This document shows, piece by piece, positions 31,411 to 41,586 of a stretch of DNA of 64,000 bases. The translations under genes and the position numbers were made by a program. This DNA comes from Nigrospora sphaerica (taxonomy: Eukaryota; Ascomycota; Sordariomycetes; Amphisphaeriales; Apiosporaceae), in NCBI GenBank assembly GCA_018287875.1, contig JAGVVL010000009.1, forward strand, positions 620,001 to 684,000. The letters run 5' to 3'. How positions within the stretch are numbered: the stretch's first letter is position 1; every line of letters begins with the position of its first letter. The notes under the pieces are model-generated. The model saw nothing but the letters and a program-made list of their open reading frames with translations, was not told the origin of the DNA and searched no databases.

Positions 31411-32400
31411 CTACAGGGCCAGCTCGCTGAAGGAAGAAGGGAAGTGTCTTAAGACACCCACCCACTCGCTATCACGCCACTCCTCGGCCTCCTCCGAGAT
31501 TTCGCCAGCAGGCAGCTCGTCCTGCGGCACCGAGTCGCTATCGATGATATGCTGGGGGCGCGTGTCCTCCCAGACGTGGTCGCACCAGACCTGCTTGCAG
31601 TCACGCATGAAAGCACGCACGGCAATGTGCCAGACATTGGCGCCTGAGTCGCCACGGCGAAGGCGGACCTCGTTCTTCTCAGCCCAGGCTTGAAGGGCAT
31701 CCTCGTCCTATAGGGCAGCCGCAAGTCAGCAAACAGACAGTGTCCCGACAGCGATAAGATAAGTACTCACAGCCCCATAGCCAGGGTGTGGGAACTGGGT
31801 GGCCAACAGCTGGGAACGGCTGGCGACGTACTGGCTGTACGCCACCGCACGGTCCTAGCATTGTCAGCGAGTCGTCACCAAGTCACTGGCCGATATCACA
31901 TACCACACCGGTAGCCTTGTCCCCAGTGATGCCAAAGGGTGAGCCATGGGCCGTGACAGCTGCCATGAAAGCAGCAACGAGACGGTGGTAGGCCTGGTTC
32001 ACCTCGCGGCGGCCGGCAGCGGGCACGAGGTACTCTCCCTCCTCCTCGTCCTCCTCGGGCTCATCGCGACCGAAGAAGGTGGCCTTCAGAATGGCCATGA
32101 CCCTCTGCAGGTCGGACTCGTCGCCGTTCATCCCGGCAGGCGCCTGTTACGCGTTAGCGAAGCTATGGCGACACGATGGAAAATACTCGCCAGCTTGCAT
32201 GGCTTGCTGCGCTCGCAACAAAGGCGGCATCGGTCTACCGAGGCGGCGAAAAAGACGCACTCGGGCTGAACGAAGTATAGGGCGCCGGAAGGCCAATTGT
32301 CCAGCAGGTGACCCTAGCACCGCCGACAAGGCCGGATTGCACCCTCAGGCTGGTTGTAGTTGAGCTCGCCATTCGACGAGAGATGGGGAGCGCGCGGCAT
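31411..32400 (-). CDS. antisense intron-containing gene inside element C, function unknown
   Basis: The reverse strand of the 3' region reads as a spliced gene. Exon 31904-32143 (80 codons: MNGDESDLQRVMAIL, then an acidic EEDEEEGEY and VNQAYHRLVAAFMAAV) is followed by an intron with GTATGT...CTGAC...TAG (31855-31903, 49 nt). Exon 31771-31854 (VAYSQYVASRSQLLATQFPH) and an intron with GTGAGT...CTGAC...TATAG (31708-31770, 63 nt) come next. The last exon, 31411-31707, encodes DEDALQAWAEKNEVRLRRG and ends GVLRHFPSSFSELAL, stop. All junctions are phase 0. Upstream, a Cys-rich part starting at ATG 32400 (PCRRC ... CRLCCERSKPC) is likely the first exon, but it holds one TAG and its junction near 32144-32195 is out of phase. 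I do not recognise the family. Confidence 0.7.
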
Positions 32401-32819
32401 GGTGACAAACGGGACGGTATCGCGACGTCGAGATGATGGTGAACTGGCGCAGAGGTGACAGCGACACAATGGAGACGCGTCGGGACCGCGTTTGAAGAAT
32501 GAGGACACGTCTAGAAGACGATGAGAGGATGGCGCTCAGCGGCCGAGGAACTGACGATTGAGGATGAGGATACACTCTCGACCGAGAAGAGAAGAGGGCT
32601 GGAGATGAAGAAGGTTGGCCAGGACTGGACTGGCAGCTGGGATTAATTGCTCTGATTGTTTGGCTGCCTGGTTGCCTAGCTACGGGGACCCCGCCTCCGA
32701 TCTAAGCTGGAGCTCTTACTGAGGAGGGGTAGCTTCCCCTCTTAATGGGTATGGCACCAGTGAGGTTGGCGATGCCGCCTGAGGCACCGGGACGGCTGCC
32801 TCATGAGGGGGGGCATAAT

Positions 32820-33032
32820 TGTAAGGGAGGAGGCGTTGGAGAGGTGCATCCGCAGGCTGGTCACCTGACCTGCGGCACAGACCCACCGGCAGCCTACTAG
32901 CGAGGAGCGGGCGCACTGCTGGCGCCCGACCTGAACTTGGATTCTGCAAGAATCAGTCTTGCAGTGGAATTGAGCCTGCCCTTCGCTACCCTATACCTGA
33001 CGGTGCCATTGTGATTCCTTCGGATCCTTACA
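32820..33032 (+). repeat. element C 3' LTR
   Basis: 213 bp, matches the 5' LTR throughout by eye. It is followed by the duplicated ACCTG and the remainder of the family B LTR. Confidence 0.93.
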
Positions 33033-33037
33033 ACCTG

Positions 33038-33348
33038 GGAGATAGGCTCAGGCGCACCTGGCCTGAGCGTCTCACGAACCCCTCACATGTGGCTCCGAGT
33101 AGGTCTCTCCATTCGAACGCCAAGCTAGTGGCCAAGACCTAGGAGGGGGGAGCTGAGCAGCGATCCGAACGTTCCGATCCGAACGTTCCGGTCCGAACGT
33201 TCCTATCCGAACGTTCCGGTCCAGTCTCGCAAGATTTAACGAGACGCTGCGCCCGGCCTCCTGAAGACGGTTCTCTTCTCTCTTTCCCATCTAGAAAATA
33301 AACAGCATTTGGCCCCTTCGATAGTGCTTTAAGGCTCAGCCTCTCACA
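33038..33348 (+). repeat. element B 5' LTR, main part
   Basis: Continues the 19 bp at 25491-25509 to give a 330-bp LTR matching 38539-38868. Four copies of ATCCGAACGTTCCG-type units (14-bp period) occupy 33162-33222. Confidence 0.9.
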
Positions 33349-33423
33349 TATTTTCTAGATCAATTTATTCGTATCTTATATCTCCCGAGAGCCGCGCGCG
33401 CGCGACTCAAGAGCTTCCCTAAG

Positions 33424-34566
33424 ATGCAACGCAACGACACAACGGATGAGGGTAAAGGAGACAGAGACCTGCGAGACTTAGCAGCAGGCATTCCACAACC
33501 GACGCTCGATCTCCTCGAGAACCTGTTCGCCAGACAGTCGCGAGAAATAACGGCGCACTTCGAGAAAAGGCTTGCGGAGGTCCAACAGTAGCGGGACCAA
33601 GCCACGTCAACCCTACTGTCGACGCAAGCCGAGTTAAGCGAGGCCCTTGTGAGGCCCGCACACGAACCGCAGCTAAAACAGAAGGCCTTCCCCTAGCCCC
33701 CTAAGTTCGAAGGGGAACGAACCCAATTCCCAGCATGGAAAGCCTTGATGAGCCACAAGCTAGATGCCGACGCGGCGATAATCGGCACACAAAAGGACAG
33801 ATAGTTCGCAGTCTACTTATACTTAGGAGACGGTCTTAAAGCGCTCGCAAGCTCCTACTTCCTATCCAGAGGAAGCAATAAAGCGTACGACCCGAAAGAC
33901 CTTCTCGAGTACCTCGTAAACAGGTACACGGATAGGAACAACCAGAAGACCGCCACTTTAAAGCTTAGAGAGCTTAAGCAAGCTCGAGGACAGACGTTCG
34001 ACGCTTTCTATGTGGACTTCGAAAAGACGCTAGCGGAAGCGGGAGGGACAGACTGGGCCGACCAAGCCAAGCTCGCCTTCCTCGAGGGAGCCTTAAACGA
34101 CCAGCTCACGAGAAGCTTGGTATCGGTCACGATCTCGACGGACTACGCCCAAGCGGTTGACCAGATCATGCTGACGGCCTCGAAGCTGGAGTCCCTTACT
34201 CCTTGGCTGTATCCAAGCCCGACTAAGCCCCCCACGGAGCTCTCGAACCCCTCCCGCAAAGCATGGAAGCAAGACGAGGGGGAAGACACAGTCATGACTG
34301 GGATGAACCCCCTCGATAAGAAGAAGCCTAAAGGACAAGGCCAGAGCAGGTCGTCTCACGCGAGGGCCGCGTGGGCCTCCCCCGAAGAGATGCAAAAGCG
34401 AAGAGACGACGGCTTATGCCTAAGATGCGGGAAGCAAGGGCATAGAATAATGACGTGCAAGCTAAGGCCTGCGAAACGCCCTAGCACACAAGTGCACAGC
34501 ATGAAGGCCGAGCAAGACGCTAGCGAGAGCAGCGGAGTCGAGACATCGGATTCGGAAAAAGAGTAA
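33424..34566 (+). pseudogene. element B Gag, three TAG codons
   Basis: From ATG 33424 one frame runs to the stop at 34564-34566. It includes LPKFEGER-like FEGERTQFPAWKALM, a capsid region (YLVNRYTDRNNQKTATLKLR, ARGQTFDAFYVDFEKTLAEA) and a CCHC knuckle CLRCGKQGHRIMTC near the C-terminus. The only interruptions are three TAG codons (after QQ near 33590, FP near 33694, DR near 33802). Each fits CAG or TGG changed by a C:G to T:A transition, as RIP would do. No frameshift is visible. Confidence 0.85.
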
Positions 34567-34634
34567 CCTCTGGGGGAAGTCGTCCTCAGAGGTCAACAGC
34601 AGCCACCCTGTCGCTACCGAAGATAGAGAAGCTT

Positions 34635-36921
34635 ATGAATGGTTCGGCACTTACTATTGAGGGCCTCGTGAATAGTGAGAAGTTCATTCCTATCCTAGCC
34701 GACACCGGATGCGACTGCTACGCAGCGATCAGCGAAAAACTAGCTCGACAGCTAGACCTACTAAGGATCCCAACACGACCTCGAGTATTACGCGAAGCTA
34801 CCTCTACGAAAAGCTCTCAGAAACAAGACCCTCGTATCTCGGAGATCGCTTACTTAGAGATCGACCTCGAAGGGTTCTCTTAGAGAATCTATGGATACGT
34901 GGTACCAGGCTTAAACCATTCCCTTATACTTGGGAAGCCCTGGTTCGAGAAACATCGGGTAGTGTACGACGTAGCAGCGCGCGAACTCCTTATGAGGTCT
35001 CAAGGAGAGTTTCGTATACGAGATATAGAAGCTGCGAAGAGCTCTTCTATCGAGCCGCCTAAAGAGATAGGAGCGGCCTCCATCGGAACGCTTATAAGAC
35101 GAGTAAGACGCTCGCAAAGCTCACGCGAGATACGGGTGTTCGCAGCCTCATTATCGGACATTAAAAAGGCCCTCGAACCTAAGGTTAAACGAGTGCCGTA
35201 TGAGAGACTCCCGAAGGAGTTACGAAAGTGGAAGGACCTATTTAACCCAGCAGCCGACAATTGCTTACCACCACACCGACCAGGGGTAGACCACACGATC
35301 CCCTTAACGAAGGGAACCGATAGCGAGGAACCAGAGGTTCCTTGGGGCCCCTATATGGAATGTCACGCGAAGAGCTTCTAGTGCTACGGAAGACTTTAAC
35401 GGACCTACTGGATAAGAACTATATCCGAGCGAGCAGCTCCGCCGGAGGAGCTCCCGTGCTATTCGTGAAGAAGCCGGGAGGCGGACTACGCTTTTGCTGC
35501 GATTTCAGAGCACTTAACGCGATTACGAAGAAAGACAGCTACCCTCTGCCGCTGATCCGAGAGACACTCACGACGCTCTCAGGAGCGCGCTGGCTCACGA
35601 AGCTCGATGTCCGAGCGGCGTTTCATAAGATCCGAATCGCTGCGGGCGAGGAATGGAAGACAGCCTTCAGGACTAGGTTCGGCCTATACGAGTGGCTCGT
35701 GACGCCATTCGGATTAGCTGGGGCGCCAGCTACGTTCCAACAGTACATCAACCACACCTTAAAGGACCTGCTGGACCATTCCTGTTCAGCTTACATGGAC
35801 GACATCCTTATCTACTCTTCAGGGAGTAAGGAAGATCATATAAAGGAAGTCGAGAAGGTCTTAAGCCGCTTACGAGACGCTAGCCTAGGTCTCGACCTAG
35901 GGAAATGCGAGTTCGCGGTAAAGGAGACTAAGTACCTAGGGTTCATTATCGAGGCAGGTAAAGGAGTCCGAATGGACCCTCAGAAGGTGCTCGCGATCCA
36001 GGAGTGGGAGGCTCCTAAAACGCTTAAAGGAGTACGCAGCTTCTTAGGATTCGCAAACTTCTATCGGACGTTCATACCCGAGTATTCAGCGATCACACGC
36101 CCGCTAACCGCCTTAACGAAGAAGGGAGCCCCCTTCCAGTGGGACCAAGAGCAACAAGGCGCTTTCGAGCATCTTAAAGAGTGTTCATCGAAGCTCCAGT
36201 CCTAGCCTAGTGGGACGCAGACCGACGAACGGTAGTTGAGACGGACTGCTCAGGACATAGCCTCGGGGGCTGCCTATCGCAGTACGGCGAGGACGGCCTG
36301 CTACACCCAATAGCATACCACTCCCGGAAGCTCTCCCCAGCAGAGTTCAACTATGAGATCCACGATAAAGAACTCCTAGCGGTGATGGACTGCCTCAGCG
36401 CGTGGGATGGGATGCTAAGGAGCGTACGAGAGCCCTTCGAGATCCTAACGGACCATAAGAACCTCGAATACTTCCGAAAGGCAAGACACCTCACAGAGAG
36501 ACAAGCTCGCTGGGCAGTCAAGCTCGAGAGGTACTCTTATAAGCTCCATTACCGACCGGGGAAGCTAGCGGACAGGCCCGATGCGCTATCTAGAAGGGAG
36601 CAAGACGAACCGGATAGGTACGACGACGAGAGAACGAAAGGCCGTTACCAACAGCTCCTTAAGGACGAGGGAGATCCTCGCAAGAAGCAACCAGCGGAGG
36701 AGGAGGAGAGTGAGGACCTCGGTGTTGGAGTCCTAAACATCGATGGCCAGCAATTCCCATCAGGAGACGAGTGCTTCGCCCACGAAGACCTTCAGACGCT
36801 CTGGAACCAAGCCATCGAGAAGGATCCCGATTACCGAACTATGGTGGCAGACCTCCGTACGAAGCAACAGTCCTTTGCTCCTAGCCTAAAGGCGTCGTAT
36901 CGATATCGGAGTGCAAGCTAG
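34635..36921 (+). pseudogene. element B Pol part 1: protease, reverse transcriptase, RNase H
   Basis: The retropepsin has ILADTGCDCYAAIS (catalytic D-T-G near 34700) and GLNHSLILGKPWFEKH. RT has VLFVKKPGGGLRFCCDFRAL, TPFGLAGAPATFQ and YMDD (about 35790-35805). RNase H reads ETDCSGHSLGG, IHDKELLAVMDCL, LTDHKNLEYF and PDALSRRE. The frame is interrupted after the protease (TAG 34881-34883), by a shift near 35342-35381, and by a one-base loss near 36184 followed by a TAG where Trp or Gln is expected (about 36208). The copy is inactive. Confidence 0.85.
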
Positions 36922-38338
36922 ACCCGGAAGGAAGGGTCAGGTTTCGCAACAGAATCTGGATACCGGCGTACGAGCCCCTTAAGACGGCCTTAATCCAGAA
37001 CGCTCACGACTCGCACGCTTCAGGACACCCAGGAAGGGACGGAACGATTAGCATCCTGAACCGAAGCTTCTTCTGGCCTGGCCTTACACTAGCAGTTCGT
37101 CAATTCCTAAGGAACTGCGACACCTGCGGCAAAAAGAGAGTCTGGAGAGACGCGAAGCAAGGGCTTCTAAAGCCGCTGCCGGTCCCGGATAGGTTCCACG
37201 CAGAGATCTCGATCGACTTCATGACGGATTTACCAACTACGTGCGAGACCGACCCGAGCTTCCTAATGGTGATCACCGACAGGCTATCTAAAGAGGTAAC
37301 CTTAGAGGCCATGACAACGATGGAAGCGGAAGCCTGCGCCGAGACCTTCGTGAGAGCCTTCTGGCGGTTCCACGGATTCCCAAGAGCTATCACGAGTGAT
37401 AGGGGCTCTAACTGGACCGGCCGATTCTGGACACGACTTTGCCAGCTTACATCAATAGACCAAAGGCTAAGCACCGCCTTCTATCCTGAGACTGACGGAG
37501 CAACTGAACGAGCTAATCAGGAGGTTCTCGCGTACCTACGCTCCTATACAGCTCTAACCCAGCACGACTGGGCTAAGCTACTTCCAGGGGCTCAGCTAGC
37601 GATTAACAATAGAGACTCGAGAGCTATCGGAGTTAGTCCGTTCTTCCTCTTACACGGATACTACGTCGAACCAATCCAAGTCATCGAGAGATCGCCACAA
37701 AGTTCGAGGGATCCACGTATTAGAGCCGAACACTTCGTCCAGAGACTGAAGGACGCTGGAGATTTCGCCTAAGCCGCTATGATAGCCGCCCAACAAGCCC
37801 AGGAGGACCTCGCGAACCGAAAAAGGACCGCCGCATGCGAATACCGAGTAGGGGATAAGGTTTGGCTTTCCCTTAAGAACTTTAACCTAGACGTCCCATC
37901 GAAAAAGCTAGCCTGGCTACACGCGAAATACACCGTTACGAAGGTTATTAGCTCTCACGTTTACGAACTAGACGTCCCACAAGGAGTATGGCCAAGATTC
38001 CATGTGGACCTTATAAGACCTGCGTACGAGGACCCTTTACCTTCCTAGAAGACAACAGACTATCAACCGCCGCCAGCTTTTACGGACAACAGTAACCCAG
38101 ATAACAACGAGTGGGAAGTCGAGAGTATTACAAGAGCCCGTACAAAGAGACGCGGAAGGGGCTTATACCGGCAGGTCCTAGTCAAATGGAGAGGCTACGC
38201 AGAACCAACTTGGGAGCCTCTAGAGAACTTAAAAGATACTCAAGCGCTAAACGAATTCGAAGCGAAATACGGACCAGCGACGGATTTCGATGGCGAAAAG
38301 CCCGCTAGCCAAAGAAGAACTAGGCTAGCCGAAGCCTA
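36922..38338 (+). pseudogene. element B Pol part 2: integrase and chromodomain
   Basis: The zinc-binding region is intact in sequence (HDSHASGHPGRDGTI ... CDTCGKK). The core carries SIDFMTDLP, TSDRGSNWTG and ETDGATERANQ, the D, D, E catalytic set. TAA at about 37770 (CAA in a consensus) and TAG at about 38046 break the C-terminal part, which still shows LKNFNLDVPSKKLAWLHAKY, VYELDVPQGVWPRFHVDLIR and a chromodomain (EWEVESITRARTKRRGRG, LVKWRGYAEPTWEPLENL). Confidence 0.85.
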
Positions 38339-38373
38339 GAAGAAGCACAAGTAGGGAATCGAAGGGTCAGGAG

Positions 38374-38499
38374 GAGGAGACGTATAGGAGGAGACATACG
38401 GGAAGAGACGTACGGGAGGATACATACGGGAAGAGACGTGTAGGAGGAGACGTACAGGAAGAGACGTACGGGAGGAGACGTACGGGAGGAGACGTACAG
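38374..38499 (+). repeat. 14-bp minisatellite in element B 3' UTR
   Basis: Nine head-to-tail copies of a GAGGAGACGTACGG-like unit with mainly transition differences (GAAGAGACGTACGG, GAGGAGACATACGG, and others). It lies between the chromodomain end and the polypurine tract. Confidence 0.85.
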
Positions 38500-38538
38500 A
38501 GGGTTATAGAAAGAAAAAAGGGGGGAGAAGGGGGGTGA

Positions 38539-38868
38539 TGTTACAGGTTGGGACCTGGGAGATAGGCTCAGGCGCACCTGGCCTGAGCGTCTCACGAACC
38601 CCTCACATGTGGCTCCGAGTAGGTCTCTCCATTCGAACGCCAAGCTAGTGGCCAAGACCTAGGAGGGGGGAGCTGAGCAGCGATCCGAACGTTCCGATCC
38701 GAACGTTCCGGTCCGAACGTTCCTATCCGAACGTTCCGGTCCAGTCTCGCAAGATTTAACGAGACGCTGCGCCCGGCCTCCTGAAGACGGTTCTCTTCTC
38801 TCTTTCCCATCTAGAAAATAAACAGCATTTGGCCCCTTCGATAGTGCTTCAAGGCTCAGCCTCTCACA
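38539..38868 (+). repeat. element B 3' LTR (330 bp)
   Basis: TGTTACAGG...CTCTCACA, followed by the ATTAT duplication. The palindrome array lies at 38682-38742. Confidence 0.92.
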
Positions 38869-38873
38869 ATTAT

Positions 38874-40377
38874 TCACTCTATTTTAAAGGCACTGCATAT
38901 TAGAAAACCCCACTACCTCTTAATCTCCCTTACCAAGTGTAAAGAACAAGCTAGTATATTATACTATCGCGACTGCCTTTATATCCCTAACCTGCTTAAA
39001 CTCCGCGTTAAACTAACTTGTTTGTACCACGACACTGCTATAGCTAGACACTTAAAGAGAGCCCGTATATACGAGACCCTATCCCGAGACTACTACTAGC
39101 CGCGGATATACGCCTTTGTAGAGCAATGGACTAATAACTATCACACCTACTACTGGACCACTTCTTCCTTCGAAGCTAAGTAAAGGGTGCTCCGCCTACT
39201 GCCTATACCCGAATAAGCATAGTAAGACATTTCGATAAACTTTATCGTATACTTACCGAAAAGTGATAGCTACAACGCTATCTTAGTTATAGTTTGCCGC
39301 TTAACGAAGATAAAACACTTTATTACCTACCGAGATACCTATAACGCTAATAAGATCGCGCGCTTATACTTAAATAACGTTTAAAAACTATATAGTCTAC
39401 CGAGAACTGCAATCTCCAACTAAGGTCCCCAATTTATAGGACGCTTTTAGGAACACCTAACCTACCAACTAGGTATTCAAAGCCTACTATTGATTACCTT
39501 CCACCCCAAAACCGATAGCCAGACTAAATAAGCGAACTCGTTCTTAAAATAGTACCTCCGCGTTTAAGTGTCGTACTTATAAAACGATTGGAGCTGCTAG
39601 CTCCCTTTAGTTAAATTCGCGTTAAATAATGCCTTAAATAAAAGCATTAAGACCACATTATTCTTCGCGAACTACAGGTTCCATCTAAGGATTGGGTTTA
39701 AACCACTAGACCCCAACTATACCCCTGCTACCCTAAACACCAAGCGCGTCGCTTAGAAGATTTAGGAAGTCCACGAGATATTGAAAGCTGAGATCTGTTT
39801 AGCGTAAGCCCGCTATAAGGAATACGTTAACTATAAGAGGCGCCCCGCCTGCCAATACCAAGTAGGCTAGAAAGTCTAGCTTAATACTCGAAATATCTAA
39901 ACGAAACGCTCTTAAAAGAAACTCGACTGAAAGTAACTTAAACCCTTTACTATTACAAAGGTTATAAGCCTATGCGCTTATTAGTTAAACCTATCCCGAT
40001 CTATAAGAAATCACCTGGTGTTCTATATTAACCTACTCTATCCTAATCCTAACGATCCTACCCTTAGTTAAGTATAACCACCGCTGCCGCCTATAGAGGT
40101 CGACGGCGTCGAAGAGTTCGAAGTCGAAGATATCTTGGATTTCCGTCTAGACAACTAAGGCGGAGGCCGAGGCTCCCGTTTAAAATACACCGTAAAGTAG
40201 GCTGGATACGACTAACCAACCGAGGAGCCTACGGAATACGTCGCTAACGCTAGCGAGGTAGTGGCAAACTTCCACCGAAGATACCCAGAGAAACCAAGAC
40301 TTATTAGCCTACGGAAGGCTTAACTGTCTACCCTTTAGAACCGCGTCGATAGAACTCCGCCTTAAAGAGGGGAGTAC
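38874..40377 (+). pseudogene. Gypsy family A pol: integrase and chromodomain, decayed
   Basis: Continuation of the pol interrupted at 25490. Readable blocks are KLRVKLTCLYHDTAIARHLKR (zinc finger), SDSYNAILVIVCRLTK (core), LPRTAISN, LLITFHPKTDSQTK (third catalytic region) and a chromodomain (EEFEVEDILDFRLDN, SRLKYTVK). TAG/TAA codons are frequent at Trp and Gln positions, the pattern of RIP. Confidence 0.82.
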
Positions 40378-40666
40378 TATCACAGGGTGGACCGTGATAG
40401 ACTGTACTAGTATAGGGCAGCATTTAAGATATCTTAAACTGGCTACAGATTAGTCGTTCCGTGATAGAGTTCTGTTAAGACCGCTTAGTACAGACCTCCG
40501 TTGGGGATTTAGATAAGAAGTCTGCGACCGAGAAGACTTCAGTTGTAGCTCTTCAAGCTACGTCCTGTCCACTAAGCTTGACCTGTACCGACAGAATGAG
40601 AACCTGGACTTGTAGTATAGAACCTGAATCGACTCTGTTATCCACCTGCCTGCCCGCTCCTTGACA
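40378..40666 (+). repeat. Gypsy family A 3' LTR (289 bp)
   Basis: Begins TATCACAGGGTGGACCGTGATA (RIP-altered form of the TGTCACGG start) and ends GCTCCTTGACA. Exactly the length of 3848-4136. Confidence 0.88.
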
Positions 40667-41466
40667 ATAGACTAGATTATTATTCCCCTAGTGGTGGCAC
40701 GCATTAAATGCTGGGGATATGAAGAATGAACATCGCCTTCAATATAGACGCTCTAACATCCTGTAGGTAGTGCTCACAACGGGAATCGAACTCCGCTCTG
40801 CTAAATAGTCGGATATTAAGTTTCTAACTATAAACGCGTGTGCTAGGCCCTGAGGTGTAGTAAGTGTACTCCGCCCCACGCGTTAAAGTCTCAGACCGGT
40901 AACCGTTACGAAAACGGAATTAAAAGATACTGGAACCAAGAAACCCCAAACAGTAGGAAGTCTGGTGGAAAGACACGGTCGTGAGGTTGATCTCAAGGGA
41001 CAATCAGGTGAGGATATCGTTGATCAGGATGATCCTTCACGCAGGAAACTAAAAGAAGCTTAAAATAGTCACCAAAAATGAGCGTGAAGTATCGTACTAA
41101 GAGTAGCAGTGTATTTAAAAAGAGGGAAAAAGCGCGCTTTCATCCTGGCTGACGTAAGCGCCCTGGCCCCGTCTTAATATGAAAGATAGCGGACTTACTA
41201 GTTAATAGATCCTATCTTTAATAGCCTATATATATCTACGGTATCTAGTTTAATAAACTAGGTTATTATCCCCTTTGTAGTGGCACACATTAAATACGCT
41301 AAACCTTAACACTATATTAATTATCGTGAGGATTAAATGTAGCTACTGATAAAGGCGTAGGCGTAAGCTTAAGCTTAATAATAAGCTTAACACTATGCTA
41401 ATTAACGTAAGGTTTAAATGTAACGCAAGATTAATTAAGCGCACTATTACCTAATAATAAACCCCT
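40667..41466. repeat. relic repeats, no gene
   Basis: AT-rich, no coding region recognised. Two stretches (40670-40715 and 41255-41300) share an ACTAG-TTATTxxCCCC ... GTGGCACxCATTAAAT core with the reverse complement of 59342-59385. The stretch 41045-41140 resembles 59055-59160 (AAAGAAGCTTAAAAT, GAGCG-GAAGTA). These are fragments of at least one unidentified repeat family. Confidence 0.5.
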
Positions 41467-41586
41467 ATCCTACCAGAAAAAAAAACTTTTCGAAACCAAC
41501 CCCACACAGCGATAACTTCACAATTGCGACTCTATAAGCTACCGGATAGCCCGGAAACTGTTCCTAAGGCTTCATTTAGCCTAGAA

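Larger units (their letters stand above)
25510..33032 (+). mobile_element. Gypsy element C (7.5 kb), complete, LTRs identical by eye
   Basis: Two 213-bp LTRs (25510-25722 and 32820-33032) begin TGTAAGGGAGG, end GGATCCTTACA, and show no difference that I could find. ACCTG flanks them (25505-25509 and 33033-33037). A G-run (GAGGGGGGG) precedes the 3' LTR as polypurine tract. Gag-pol runs forward to 31260; a 1.5-kb 3' region follows and holds a reverse-strand gene. Identical LTRs mean a recent insertion, and this element lacks the RIP-type stop codons of its neighbours. Confidence 0.93.
25491..38868 (+). mobile_element. Gypsy element B with element C nested in its 5' LTR
   Basis: The LTRs of B are 330 bp. 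The 5' one is split into 25491-25509 and 33038-33348 by element C; the 3' one is 38539-38868. ATTAT flanks the whole (25486-25490 and 38869-38873). Internally B carries gag, protease, RT/RNase H, integrase and chromodomain in order. A purine-rich tract (GGGGGGAGAAGGGGGG) lies just before the 3' LTR. Removing C and its duplicated ACCTG restores the LTR start exactly as in the 3' copy. Confidence 0.92.

Noticed and set aside
31449..31724. Alternative reverse frame over the antisense gene
   Set aside because: Crosses the splice acceptor and lacks the consistent exon frame; the spliced reading is better.
40765..40835. tRNA-like T-arm (GAGTTCGATTCCCG on the reverse strand)
   Set aside because: The B-box word is good but the T stem pairs poorly and no matching acceptor, D or anticodon arms could be assembled; at most a tRNA-derived relic.
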